A stretch of DNA of 64,000 nucleotides from Acidithrix ferrooxidans (GTDB lineage: Bacteria; Actinomycetota; Acidimicrobiia; Acidimicrobiales; Acidimicrobiaceae): NCBI RefSeq assembly GCF_000949295.1, contig NZ_JXYS01000029.1, positions 37,059 through 101,058 on the forward strand, given 5' to 3'. Both the position numbers and the translations under genes were made by a program. Every line of letters begins with the position of its first letter. The stretch's first letter is position 1. The notes under the pieces are model-generated. The model was given only the letters and a program-made list of their open reading frames with translations, did not search any database and had not been told where the DNA came from. Positions 38,743 through 48,388 of this stretch are shown here, piece after piece.

Positions 38743-38780
38743 GAAACATTTTGGAAACATTCTGGAATTCTGTTAGAAAC
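38743..38780. promoter_or_regulatory. GlnR-like operator upstream of amt
   Basis: GAAAC occurs at 38743, 38754 and 38776, with GAATT at 38765: four elements at an exact 11-base spacing, 95-132 bases upstream of the transporter start. Actinobacterial GlnR sites are tandem pentamers of the type GTnAC-N6-GAAAC with this same 11-base phase. Binding by GlnR is inferred. Confidence 0.5.
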
Positions 38781-38874
38781 ATTTCCCATTTATTGTGACA
38801 CGAATCGGGAGTTTTCCTAAGCGCAAGCGCCGCCTTCGCTCGGAAAATCACCAGTCGCCGATCAGGGGAGAGAT

Positions 38875-40140
38875 ATGAATTTCAATTCGGGAGATACCGC
38901 ATGGGTCCTAATCGCTGGAGCATTGGTCATCTTTATGACTCCAGGCCTTGCATTCTTTTACGGAGGCATGGTTCGATCTAAAAACGTTCTAGCCATGCTC
39001 ATGCAAAACTTTGTCGTAATGGGCATAGTTAGCGTTCTTTGGGTCTTTGTAACCTATTCATTGGCATTTGGTGTGGACCTAGGCGGATTTGGAGTGATTG
39101 GAACTCTCCATTTCTTTGGGCTGGGTCACATAACACAAGCCGTACCGGGTTACTCTGGCCCGCTGACTCAACATATACCTCCATTGGTCTTTGTCATTTT
39201 TCAAATGTCTTTCGCAATCATAACTCCGGCGATCATAACTGGATCCTCTGCAGATCGTCTGGCGTTTGGACCGTTCGTGGTCTTTATAATTCTTTGGTCA
39301 ATCCTTGTCTATGCGCCTGTGGCGCACTGGGTATTTTCCCCCAACGGTTGGCTATTTAAGCTCAAAGTAGAAGATTTCGCCGGTGGAAATGTCGTTGAAA
39401 TTAATTCAGGAGCCGCTGGTGTAGCTCTAGCAATTGTTATAGGAAAACGACGAGGGTGGCCACACAAACCGATGGCTCCACATAGCGTGCCATTGGCCCT
39501 CTTGGGTGGTGGCATCCTATGGTTCGGTTGGTTCGGATTCAACGCTGGCTCGGCACTAGCCGCCAACACATTAGCTGCCCACGCCTTTATAAATACCAAT
39601 ACTGCAGGCGCATGTGGAATGTTGAGTTGGTTGGTATTTGAGCGACTTCGCGGAGGAAAGTCTACTACCTTAGGCGCGGTCTCGGGTGCAGTAGCAGGGC
39701 TCGTAGCTATCACTCCATCGTGTGGCTTTGTTGACATCTTCGGTGCCAGCGCAATCGGACTTATTGCCGGATTGGTTTGTGCCTATGCGATCACTTTGAA
39801 GTTCAAAGCCGGCGTGGATGATGCACTTGATGTAGGCGGGGTCCACCTTGTAGGTGGAATAGTCGGAACGTTACTTATCGGAGTTGTTGGCACCTCAGCC
39901 GTCTCTGGAATCAACGGCATACTCTACGGAGGCAGCGCATTGCTCCTCCTGCATCAGTTGATAGCAGTCCTGGCATGCGGGCTTTATTCGTTTTCGATGA
40001 CATGGCTGATCGCAAAAACTATCGACAAGACAATGGGCCTAAGAATTTCTCAAGAGCAAGAGAACGAAGGAATGGATACGTCCTTGCACGCAGAATCAGC
40101 CTATGAATTTGGCAGTTCCATCCTTGAAGCTTTCAAGTAG
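38875..40140 (+). CDS. amt: ammonium transporter
   Basis: A 421-residue polytopic protein of the Amt/Mep/Rh family with about eleven membrane helices. Family motifs: FYGGMVRSKNVLAMLMQNF near the N-terminus, FQMSFAIITPAIITGSSADR, the pore and His region around PVAHWVFSPNGWL, GAAGVALAIVIGKRRG, WFGWFGFNAGSALAAN and HLVGGIVGTLLIGV. The twin pore histidines of Amt (one in VAHW, one in GVHLVGG) are present. The ribosome site GGGGAG lies six bases before the ATG. It takes up ammonium and is likely gated by the adjacent PII protein. Confidence 0.95.
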   Translation: MNFNSGDTAWVLIAGALVIFMTPGLAFFYGGMVRSKNVLAMLMQNFVVMGIVSVLWVFVTYSLAFGVDLGGFGVIGTLHFFGLGHITQAVPGYSGPLTQHIPPLVFVIFQMSFAIITPAIITGSSADRLAFGPFVVFIILWSILVYAPVAHWVFSPNGWLFKLKVEDFAGGNVVEINSGAAGVALAIVIGKRRGWPHKPMAPHSVPLALLGGGILWFGWFGFNAGSALAANTLAAHAFINTNTAGACGMLSWLVFERLRGGKSTTLGAVSGAVAGLVAITPSCGFVDIFGASAIGLIAGLVCAYAITLKFKAGVDDALDVGGVHLVGGIVGTLLIGVVGTSAVSGINGILYGGSALLLLHQLIAVLACGLYSFSMTWLIAKTIDKTMGLRISQEQENEGMDTSLHAESAYEFGSSILEAFK

Positions 40141-40473
40141 CTAGCATAAAACAGCTATGGTAGTTGCCAAACCCACGCCCCTGATTCAGGCCACTACCCA
40201 AGGACCATTAGTGCAAGGCACCAAACTCGCTATAGGCAATTTTGATCCTTTTACGAATCGCACGATAAGAAGGCTACTCCAACTATTCAATGTAATTCAG
40301 ACCGACAAATTACCCCAAAGGTCTCAAGGTGGCGAATCAGACAGTTCCCTTTTCAATCCCTGTCCAAAGCCTTCTGGGCGACGATTCGGGGCTGAGCAAT
40401 ATCTTTCACTCGGTGCCCAAATAAGATCTCCGCCACGAGCTCCTAGGGTCCAAGTTGGCAAGATGCAAATATA
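40141..40473. other. gap between amt and sufB ends
   Basis: About 330 bases between convergent genes. A 105-codon frame at 40157-40474 resembles no family. A terminator for sufB lies at its right edge. Confidence 0.4.
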
Positions 40474-40507
40474 AAAATGGACCCGATTATAACGTCGGGC
40501 CCATTTT
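40474..40507 (-). terminator. intrinsic terminator of sufB
   Basis: Arms 40474-40486 and 40495-40507 pair over 13 bases with one G-U on the minus-strand transcript and an eight-base loop, followed on that strand by a T-run. It lies 57 bases after the sufB stop. Confidence 0.8.
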
Positions 40508-40563
40508 CATATACAGGAAATCATCGTGAGATGGCACTTCAAAGGATCAATAAGACTTCAGAA

Positions 40564-41964
40564 CTAGCCTATAGAACCATCCATTTGCAATTCAATCAGA
40601 CGACTCCATTCAACGGCATACTCCATTGGCAACGTCTTGGTGACTGGTTCGATAAAGCCATTTACAATCAAGCTCATAGCCGCAGACTCGCTCAAGCCAC
40701 GACTCATGAGGTAAAACAATTGATCGTCACCGATCTTAGAAACTGTCGCTTCGTGGCCAATTTGCGCGTTCTGCTCCTGTACTTCCATATATGGCTTAGT
40801 TTCAGAGACGGAGATATCATCCAAAAGAAGCGCGTCACAACGAACAAAGCTCTTAGACCTCTTAGCTCCCTCATCTACGTGCACCAATCCTCGATAGGTG
40901 GTCTTTCCACCGTCCTTTGAAATTGACTTGGAGATGATGGTAGATGTAGTCTCTGGAGCCGCATGAACCATCTTGGCTCCTGCGTCTTGGTGCTGACCCT
41001 CTCCTGCATAAGCGACAGACAGAACCTCACCTTGTGCTTTAGGCCCCATAAGATAGACCGCGGGATACTTCATCGTCAACTTGGAACCAATGTTGCCATC
41101 GATCCATTCAACGCGTGCTTCCGTCTCGGCAATTGCCCTCTTGGTTACCAAGTTGTAGACGTTCGAAGACCAGTTCTGAATCGTTGTATAGGTGATCCGC
41201 GCTCCCGGCTTAGCGATTAACTCGACCACAGCCGAGTGAAGCGAATCCGTAGTATAAACAGGCGCAGAGCAACCTTCGATGTAGTGGACCTTTGAACCTT
41301 CGTCTGCAATGATCAAGGTTCTCTCGAACTGCCCCATGTTCTCAGCATTTATACGGAAATATGCCTGAAGTGGCATATCCACCTCTACGCCAGGAGGCAC
41401 ATAGATAAACGAGCCCCCAGACCAGACGGCTGAGTTTAATGCAGCAAATTTATTGTCATTTGGTGGGATCACTGTGCCAAAATACTGTCGGACAAGATCG
41501 GAATGTTCCCTAACTGCAGTATCCATGTCGCAAAAGATGACACCCATCTCTTCTAGGTCCTCACGGTTTCGGTGGTAGACGACCTCAGACTCATATTGAG
41601 CCGTAACTCCAGCTAAGTACTTTCGCTCTGCCTCTGGTATCCCGAGCTTCTCGTAAGTTGCCTTGACCGATTCTGGTAACTGATCCCAGGAAGATACCTG
41701 CTTTTCGATTGGCTTTATGTAGTAATAGATATCATCGAAATCAATATCAGGCATATTTACTGCAAACCATTGTAACATCGGCTTGCGCTCGAAGTTAGCC
41801 AAAGATCGCATCCGAAAGGCCTTCATCCAATCGGGCTCATTCTTCATCCAAGACATCTCTTTGACGATCTCAGAGTTGATACCCTTCTTTGGCTTGAAGA
41901 CATAGTCTTCCCGGTCGGACCAACCGAGCTTGTACTTACCAAGATCTAGATCGACAGTACTCAT
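40564..41964 (-). CDS. sufB: FeS cluster assembly protein SufB
   Basis: A 466-residue scaffold protein of normal length. Family landmarks: [43 protein letters not shown], the segment [48 protein letters not shown] (with the conserved Cys), then [27 protein letters not shown] and the terminal [22 protein letters not shown]. SufB accepts sulfur and holds the nascent cluster with SufD and SufC. It is alone here, with its own palindromic operator upstream and terminator downstream; its usual partners are encoded 16 and 25 kb away. Confidence 0.96.
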   Translation of the reverse strand: MSTVDLDLGKYKLGWSDREDYVFKPKKGINSEIVKEMSWMKNEPDWMKAFRMRSLANFERKPMLQWFAVNMPDIDFDDIYYYIKPIEKQVSSWDQLPESVKATYEKLGIPEAERKYLAGVTAQYESEVVYHRNREDLEEMGVIFCDMDTAVREHSDLVRQYFGTVIPPNDNKFAALNSAVWSGGSFIYVPPGVEVDMPLQAYFRINAENMGQFERTLIIADEGSKVHYIEGCSAPVYTTDSLHSAVVELIAKPGARITYTTIQNWSSNVYNLVTKRAIAETEARVEWIDGNIGSKLTMKYPAVYLMGPKAQGEVLSVAYAGEGQHQDAGAKMVHAAPETTSTIISKSISKDGGKTTYRGLVHVDEGAKRSKSFVRCDALLLDDISVSETKPYMEVQEQNAQIGHEATVSKIGDDQLFYLMSRGLSESAAMSLIVNGFIEPVTKTLPMEYAVEWSRLIELQMDGSIG

Positions 41965-42041
41965 TGGACCTCACTTGAAAATAATAAAAAAGAAAACCAA
42001 ACGCATTCAAGAATTACTTTAAGACTAGCCCATCTAAGTAA

Positions 42042-42065
42042 TTTCTCCTATACAGATAGGAGAAA
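42042..42065. promoter_or_regulatory. suf-type palindromic operator upstream of sufB
   Basis: TTTCTCCTAT-ACAG-ATAGGAGAAA, a perfect ten-base palindrome with a four-base spacer, 78 bases upstream of the sufB start. It is the best of three copies that precede the three suf loci in this window, and defines the consensus. Confidence 0.7.
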
Positions 42066-42262
42066 ATATTTCAAATATCTAAACTAGCTTCAGCTAAAGC
42101 AGTCGTCCTTCTGAAATCTCTATCGCCGAAGGTAAATTTCTATCTAGGATCTCGCCGAAACCAAAAAAGGCCAGCACTTAGAAATGGCACCTGCGAATCC
42201 AGCGTAATATAAATTTAGTGCAATCGGTATAAACAAATCAAAGCGCCTATAAGGTCATAACT

Positions 42263-44383
42263 GTGTCAGCAGTTTCAAAGATCTTCAAATCACTAACCCC
42301 GCCTAAACTACCACCCAAGAATCCATCCATCCTGCTGGGCCTTGGTGAGCCCCGTATCGACAACTACTTCTGGATGAACGAGAGTGAAAATCCCTCTGTA
42401 CGCACCTTTATTGACGAGGAAAATGCCTTCGCGCGCACAGTTCTGTCAAATCTTGAACCTCTGCGAGAGAAGGTTTACTCCGAATTTCTAGAGAGAATTG
42501 AGCTTGAAGATCACGGTGTACCTCAGCGAAGAAAACATTTCTGGTATTACGGCGCCACTGATAAAGAGTCGCAGTATGAGATTCACTTTCGATACAAAGA
42601 CAGAGGTTACGGTGAACCCACAATCGTAGAACAAGATGTAGAAGTTGTGCTCAACGAGAACGAACTTGCCCAAGGTCATGAATTTTTTTCGCTAGGATCA
42701 ACGGCCCTCTCTGACGACGAAAACCTAATCGCCTATGGAATAGATACCACTGGAGCAGAAAACTATGAGATCTACATCAAGGATCTATCAACGGGCAAGA
42801 CGATCCACATTCCAACTCAGAATGCCACATACGGTTTGGAATTCGATATCCAAGCAAAACGACTCTTCTGGGTCGAAAGCGACGACGCGACTAGGCCATA
42901 CAAAGTCAACGTCATTGATCTGAACAATATAGAGCAGGGTTCTATGGAACTATACAAAGATGATGACCAGTCGTTCGGAGTTTCAATAGGCCGCTCCAAA
43001 GACAACAAGACTCTCATCGTTGACTCAAGTTCAACAACATCTTCTGAGGCGTACTTCCTAGATCTGAGCGATCCACAGGCACAACTAGAGCTATTCCAGA
43101 GGCGCACTAACGGCCTGGAGTACTCAGTGGAGCCAATAGGCGATCAGATTTACATCCTCTCAAATCTAAAAAACGATAACTTCCATATCTCAATCTGTCC
43201 AAGAGGCCAGATGTCACTGGAAAACTGGAGCGATCTACTGCCCATTGAACCCAATATAAAGATCGAAGCAATCGAGATCTTCGACCATCATCTCGCAATC
43301 GAAGAACGACGAGATGGGTTCGCCAGAATTAGAATTGTGGATCTTTTGGATCAAAGTTCATTTGAGATCCCAGTTCAAGACGAAGCTTCGACGCTAGAGT
43401 TGAGTGCAAATCCCGAGATGGACGCCAACTCGCTGCGTTATAGCTATACCTCGATGACGACACCACGATCGACTTTCGAAATAGACCTAAAGTCCAAAGA
43501 GATCAAACTCCTCAAGCAAACTAAGGTCCTCGGAGGCTTTGATCCGAGCGACTATTCTTCGGCAGTAATAAGAATACGAGCCCGAGATGGCGTCGAAGTT
43601 GGCGTATCTTTGATATATCCCCGCGATATCTCACAGGATGGCAACAATCCGGTCGTTCTCTATGGGTATGGCTCGTATGAACATTCCATCGACCCGAGGT
43701 TTTCAACTCTTAGGTTATCGCTCTGTTCTCGTGGAGCCATCTTTGCAATCGCCCACATCAGAGGAGGCGGAGAGTTAGGGCGTCAATGGTACCTGGATGG
43801 AAAACTCGTTAAAAAGCATAACACTTTCAACGACTTCGTCGATGTCGCGCGAGGCCTAGTAGACCTGGGTTGGACCCAACCAGGCAAGATTATGATCATG
43901 GGCGGCAGTGCTGGCGGGATGCTGGTAGGAGCGGCTCTAAACCAAGATCCATCACTCTTTGGAGGAGTGATCGCAGAAGTTCCCTTCGTAGATTGTCTCA
44001 CCACTATTTCAAATCCAAGCCTACCCCTTACAATACCCGAATGGGAAGAGTGGGGAAATCCATTAGATGACTACACAATTTACAAAGAGATGCTCTCGTA
44101 CTCTCCATATGATAACGTCGCAGCTGGAGTCGAATATCCTCCGCTTTTAGTCACCTCTGGGTTGACAGACCCAAGAGTCTCCTACGTTGAACCATCAAAA
44201 TGGGTCGCAAAGATAAGAGAAATAACCACCAATCCAAAGGTGATTTTATGGACAGAGACCTCAGCGGGACATTTTGGCACTTCCGGGCGTTTCAACGAGT
44301 GGGAGATGGAATCTCGAATCTACGCATTTGTCTTGGGATGCCTCTTCGACGATATCGAAGAGCTAAATAACAAAGTCAACTAG
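42263..44383 (+). CDS. ptrB: oligopeptidase B (prolyl oligopeptidase family)
   Basis: A 706-residue S9A serine peptidase. An N-terminal segment (DNYFWMNESENPSVRTFIDEENAF) and a beta-propeller (about 80-410) precede the alpha/beta-hydrolase domain. The catalytic triad is Ser549 in GGSAGGMLVGA, Asp636 in SGLTDPRVSY and His670 in SAGHFG. IRGGGELGRQWYLDGK and the SPYDN segment are oligopeptidase family marks. The enzyme cleaves short peptides, in oligopeptidase B after basic residues; the family is cytoplasmic and no signal peptide is seen. GTG start with AAGG nine bases upstream. It stands alone, divergent from sufB. Confidence 0.92.
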   Translation: MSAVSKIFKSLTPPKLPPKNPSILLGLGEPRIDNYFWMNESENPSVRTFIDEENAFARTVLSNLEPLREKVYSEFLERIELEDHGVPQRRKHFWYYGATDKESQYEIHFRYKDRGYGEPTIVEQDVEVVLNENELAQGHEFFSLGSTALSDDENLIAYGIDTTGAENYEIYIKDLSTGKTIHIPTQNATYGLEFDIQAKRLFWVESDDATRPYKVNVIDLNNIEQGSMELYKDDDQSFGVSIGRSKDNKTLIVDSSSTTSSEAYFLDLSDPQAQLELFQRRTNGLEYSVEPIGDQIYILSNLKNDNFHISICPRGQMSLENWSDLLPIEPNIKIEAIEIFDHHLAIEERRDGFARIRIVDLLDQSSFEIPVQDEASTLELSANPEMDANSLRYSYTSMTTPRSTFEIDLKSKEIKLLKQTKVLGGFDPSDYSSAVIRIRARDGVEVGVSLIYPRDISQDGNNPVVLYGYGSYEHSIDPRFSTLRLSLCSRGAIFAIAHIRGGGELGRQWYLDGKLVKKHNTFNDFVDVARGLVDLGWTQPGKIMIMGGSAGGMLVGAALNQDPSLFGGVIAEVPFVDCLTTISNPSLPLTIPEWEEWGNPLDDYTIYKEMLSYSPYDNVAAGVEYPPLLVTSGLTDPRVSYVEPSKWVAKIREITTNPKVILWTETSAGHFGTSGRFNEWEMESRIYAFVLGCLFDDIEELNNKVN

Positions 44384-44724
44384 GCACAATTGTCCATTTG
44401 TTCAATAGAGAAAGCTCGCCATCCAAAGCCACCTCAAGAGAGATCCCAAATCGACTGTGAATTAAACCCAAATAGATACCAATAAAGTTCCTCTTGGTAC
44501 AATTCATAGCCATAGCGCCATTGAGGCAATAAAGATTTTAGGATCCCAAAGCAAAGAAAGGCGCGAATCGGCCACTGGATAGGCATTCCAATTGGGCTAC
44601 TCCGGCAAACTCAAGGACTTGACCTTTTGGATAACCTTGTAATTGGACAGGTTATCGACTGGCCAAAACACGCAAAATAACTTATCCACCGAATCGAAGT
44701 GAGCACTAGGGGCTACTACAAAGT
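44384..44724. other. gap with no gene seen
   Basis: 340 bases between convergent genes. It holds a weak stem, TACCAA/TTGGTA near 44480-44500, and no open frame. Confidence 0.4.
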
Positions 44725-45801
44725 TTAGATCTGCGACCCTTGACTTGGCACAAATGTGAAATTGTAGGGTCCAGGCTTCGATGTAAAGTGAAGCGGTACC
44801 CCATTTATCGACAGCGTAGCTACTGTGGAATTTCCCACTCGGATCCACAAAGGACCGGTTGTTGAGATAGTTCGGCTCTGGCCAGCCTGCAAGACAGCTT
44901 CCCAAGATATCACAGCGCCCGCCGCAGTGCTCTGGGCAACCCAGCACGCACCAGATGTTACTGAGACAACAACGCTATAGCTACCTGTCGGTGCTGGATA
45001 GCTGGCCCCCAAATAATTCGAGCTTGATGGCGCGAGAAAAGACGGAACCGTGGTGGTGGTTGAAGCTGTGGTCTTGTTTTTAGGTACTGGCGGAACGGTG
45101 GTTGTGACTATATTCGACTTGACTGTCGCCGGGGACTTAGAGAAGGCGAAAAAACCTATAATAACTATCAAAACCAGAGCTACCGAACTCGCTGCTAAAA
45201 CTGGAGTTGCAGAACCCCTCCCCAAACCTCGTGGCCTATTCCAACCAAAGCGGGGTGAACGACCAAGGCTTTTGTTAGACAGAGATGGATCTAGTGAAGC
45301 AGTCTCATCAAAAACAAGTGGAGCGCCAAATCGAGGAGCGAACTCACCCGTTGAATCGAGATTGAACTCATCTAAATTCGGCTCTTTCTTGAAATTGTTA
45401 GAAGCAGAAACTAGGCGCCTCGAAACGCTAGGTTCGTCTCCTGAGATACCATCACTAAAACCAACCGACTTCGCAGCTGGGAGTGAAGGTGGATCAGGAA
45501 CTTTCTCTATGGAATCAGCAGGCAAATTTTGCGGGGGTACCGCGTCACTGGATGCTTTAACTACAAGATCATCACCCTCATGGTTACCACCGGGCTTTAC
45601 TACTCTAATATGAGGATTCGCCTCGACCGGTATAACCCCAGCGACACCAGGTGCATCACCAGAAATCTTATGCATAACGCCCATAGCCTGATTGTGACGA
45701 GCGATTGATCGCCTTTCGCGCGAGTAAGCCGTCGCAAGCCACGACATCAAAAATCCGCCAACTCCGAAAACAATCAAGAGTAGTAGTAGTAGTAGTTTCA
45801 C
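44725..45801 (-). CDS. membrane protein with RodZ-type C-terminal domain
   Basis: About 358 residues. I choose the GTG at 45801 because GGAG lies five bases upstream; a TTG at 45816 is in frame. The N-terminal hydrophobic helix (residues about 2-23) is coded partly by five CTA codons in a row, a small microsatellite. A long acidic/Pro linker leads to a second transmembrane helix at about 199-221, then a Thr-rich spacer. The last 85 residues (SVTSGACWVAQ, SRTISTTGPLWIRVGN, INGVPLHF) resemble the DUF4115 domain at the C-terminus of RodZ. There is no RodZ HTH domain. A role in the cell wall or shape is a guess. Confidence 0.68.
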   Translation of the reverse strand: MKLLLLLLLIVFGVGGFLMSWLATAYSRERRSIARHNQAMGVMHKISGDAPGVAGVIPVEANPHIRVVKPGGNHEGDDLVVKASSDAVPPQNLPADSIEKVPDPPSLPAAKSVGFSDGISGDEPSVSRRLVSASNNFKKEPNLDEFNLDSTGEFAPRFGAPLVFDETASLDPSLSNKSLGRSPRFGWNRPRGLGRGSATPVLAASSVALVLIVIIGFFAFSKSPATVKSNIVTTTVPPVPKNKTTASTTTTVPSFLAPSSSNYLGASYPAPTGSYSVVVSVTSGACWVAQSTAAGAVISWEAVLQAGQSRTISTTGPLWIRVGNSTVATLSINGVPLHFTSKPGPYNFTFVPSQGSQI

Positions 45802-45911
45802 TCCAACTCCAGTCAATTAGTCCATGACCCAAATAGGGGAGTATACAAACAATACTCTAGTAGGACTGACCAAATATCTTACGGAGTATCTTCAAGTTGC
45901 AGGGGCTTCCT

Positions 45912-47684
45912 TCAACTTTCCCTCAGGTCAAGCACTTCAGCATCCCCTTGAGGCAAAAGCTCATAAAGCTGCTCTTTCGTCAACTCCTCATGCAAAAGTA
46001 ATTCGTCTGCCACTTTCGAGACAAGGTCCCTGTGGACTTTGATTATCGCAACTGTCTCGGCATACATCTTCTCCAATAGGTCCTCGAGCAGATCACGTGC
46101 CTTAGCATCGTTGACGACATTAGCTACGTCGTCGTTGGGACGCCCAGTGGACGCTAACGAAAGAAAGAGGCCCTCCATTCCATATGTGCCGACGCATCTC
46201 GCACCGATCTGAGTTGCATTTATCAAATCTCCAGAAGCTCCAGAACTAGACTCGCCGAGCAGTACCTCCTCGGCGACCATCCCACCAAAAGATATCTTCA
46301 TCATCGCATGAAGTTCACTTCTAGTCTCAACAAATGACTCCTCTATTCCATCATGAAGGGTCGCACCAAGCGCTGGGCCTCTCTTTAGAATTGAAACCAT
46401 CTCAACTGTGCGATTCTTTCCACATGCCCAGGTCATAATGGCATGGCCAGCTTCATGGGTGGCGATGGCAACCCTTTGAGAAGTTGGATACGGTTCGACC
46501 CTAGCTATGCCAATCGAGACGGTGAGAAGAGCTTCTTCAATATGAGAGTAGCGCATCACAGAAATGCCATATCTAGTTGCAACCACAAGTGCTTCGTCAA
46601 AGAGGCGCTCGAGCATCGCAGGAGAATAGCCCGAAGTCTTAGCAGCAATTCGCTCGCGATTGAGCTCGACATCCAAATCATAATCATGAGATCGACTGGT
46701 CAGAAAGAAGTCAATCAACTCCATTCTTTCAGAACGAGAAGGGAGTCCAAAACTAATGATGCGGTCAAAACGACCTGGTCGAACCAATGCTGGATCCAGA
46801 TCAGAGGCCCTATTGGTTGCGGCAACCATCAAGACGTTAGGCACATATGTAGCCTTTGGGCTTCGCCGGGCCAACAAAGGTATGCCACGACCAATACTTG
46901 CTCTCCACCGAGCAAAACGACTTGGGATCTCGAAACTCTGCATCTGAACCAGAAGTTCGGAGACAACGCCAGTCACTCCCTCGGTACTTCCGGAACCCAA
47001 TCCCCTGCGCGCAGCACCAATTGCATCAAACTCGTCTATAAAGCCGATAGCGCCCCCATAGCGAGTTGCCAAGGTTCGCAACGACTTAAAGTAGGCTCTA
47101 ATCTTTCGGTTCGTCTGACCATAATACATTGCTTGAAATGAGGATGCAGATGCGTACAAAAACGGCACCCCGGCCTCTTTGGCCATAGCCTTTGCCATCA
47201 TGGTCTTTCCGGTCCCCGGAGGGCCTTCGAAGAGGACTCCCCTTCTAGCCTGTCCACCCATCTCGCTTCCAAAACGATCCCGATACATAAAGAGCTCAAG
47301 CGTCTTTTTGATTTCCGCAACCTCAGGAGCTAGGCCTTTGACGGATCCAAAGTCAACGCTAATATCGCTAGGATCAAACCGAACGTGAGGCGATCGTCCA
47401 AGCGCCAAAGTCGGCAGAAGCATTACCAAGATAAGCACAATTATCAAAAGCGCTGGGATCAGATAAGGCGAAGAGCCAATATGTATCGACGGGAACGAAA
47501 TCAGATTATCGAACCACAAATAGGTGCCAAGTCTAGCAAGGCTAAGAAGAGCAACTGGAACCAGTATTCCCAACCATATCAACGAACGTCTCCGACGCCA
47601 TCTTTTGTGGGTGATGTCGACGTCGGTAGGCGGAACAAACAGCCATGGGCCTGCTTCTTGAATTGTTCGGGTTACGTTAACCAT
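45912..47684 (-). CDS. FtsH-like membrane AAA+ metalloprotease
   Basis: A 590-residue protein. Two membrane helices at about 36-54 and 74-93 enclose only some 19 residues, much shorter than the FtsH periplasmic domain. The AAA+ module has Walker A GPPGTGKT (154-161), Walker B IGFIDEFDA (213-221) and the second region of homology ATNRASDLDPALVRPGRFDR. The pore loop reads FQAMYYG where FtsH has an FVGxG-type loop. About 30 extra residues (254-282) lie between Walker B and the SRH. The zinc protease site is HEAGH (410-414) with Asp486 in SGASGDL. All catalytic residues are present, so an active membrane-linked protease is likely. Confidence 0.87.
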   Translation of the reverse strand: MVNVTRTIQEAGPWLFVPPTDVDITHKRWRRRRSLIWLGILVPVALLSLARLGTYLWFDNLISFPSIHIGSSPYLIPALLIIVLILVMLLPTLALGRSPHVRFDPSDISVDFGSVKGLAPEVAEIKKTLELFMYRDRFGSEMGGQARRGVLFEGPPGTGKTMMAKAMAKEAGVPFLYASASSFQAMYYGQTNRKIRAYFKSLRTLATRYGGAIGFIDEFDAIGAARRGLGSGSTEGVTGVVSELLVQMQSFEIPSRFARWRASIGRGIPLLARRSPKATYVPNVLMVAATNRASDLDPALVRPGRFDRIISFGLPSRSERMELIDFFLTSRSHDYDLDVELNRERIAAKTSGYSPAMLERLFDEALVVATRYGISVMRYSHIEEALLTVSIGIARVEPYPTSQRVAIATHEAGHAIMTWACGKNRTVEMVSILKRGPALGATLHDGIEESFVETRSELHAMMKISFGGMVAEEVLLGESSSGASGDLINATQIGARCVGTYGMEGLFLSLASTGRPNDDVANVVNDAKARDLLEDLLEKMYAETVAIIKVHRDLVSKVADELLLHEELTKEQLYELLPQGDAEVLDLRES

Positions 47685-47758
47685 AGTAAATATAAATTAG
47701 CACAACACCAGTAGAAAAACACCACTCTGAGCGTTAAATTCCAGAATTAAACTATTTC

Positions 47759-48310
47759 TTAGGTCCTAAGAGTAACTCTGGGTCGCAAATGTTCAGGAAT
47801 CGCTGCTCTTAAGGGATTTTTACGATCACGCTCCGAGACCACGGGTTCAGAGACGCCCCAATCTGCGGCAATCTCAGGATCATCATAGGCCACGCCAAGC
47901 TCATCAGATGGGTTGTAATAACTATCGACTAGATAGGTTAAGACCATATCGGAGATTGCTGCAAATCCGTGAGCTACGCCAGGGGGGATATAGAGCCCAA
48001 CTGGGTTCTCCTCCCCTAGTTCGATATTCAATGTAGCACCATTGGTCGGTGATCCAACTCTAAGGTCGTGCAGCACCACCTTGGCTCTGCCAGTGACAAC
48101 GTACCAGTAATCAGCTTGGTGCAAATGGTAGTGAAGACCTACAAGACTGTCGGCTATCTTATCCGACCTCGAGCCTTGCACCATTTCACGCCCAATTGGA
48201 AACCAAGATCGACGGTAAGTTTCAGTGAATTTACCTCTGTCATCGCCGAATGCGATTGGCTCGATGACAATAACGTCAGCAATCGTCGATGATGGATTTA
48301 TCTGAGACAT
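47759..48310 (-). CDS. dTDP-4-dehydrorhamnose 3,5-epimerase family protein
   Basis: About 183 residues of cupin fold of the RmlC family, which epimerises dTDP-4-keto-6-deoxyglucose on the way to dTDP-rhamnose. Motifs in order: FGDDRGKFTETYR, LVGLHYHLHQADYWYVVTGRAKVVLHDLR (with the catalytic His position), IPPGVAHGFAA, and DPEIAADWG. The usual RGLHFQ is altered to VGLHYH. I start at the ATG at 48310, with GAGG ten bases upstream; an in-frame start at 48340 adds ten residues. No rml genes are adjacent, so a related sugar-nucleotide epimerase is possible. Confidence 0.85.
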   Translation of the reverse strand: MSQINPSSTIADVIVIEPIAFGDDRGKFTETYRRSWFPIGREMVQGSRSDKIADSLVGLHYHLHQADYWYVVTGRAKVVLHDLRVGSPTNGATLNIELGEENPVGLYIPPGVAHGFAAISDMVLTYLVDSYYNPSDELGVAYDDPEIAADWGVSEPVVSERDRKNPLRAAIPEHLRPRVTLRT

Positions 48311-48388
48311 TTTAATTGAACCTCTTATTTCGACACGCAAAGCCCGAACTTCAAGATCGATATTAGTGGCTCGGCCTCTAGATCTTGG

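Noticed and set aside
40157..40474. 105-codon plus frame after amt
   Set aside because: No domain; ends inside the sufB terminator stem.
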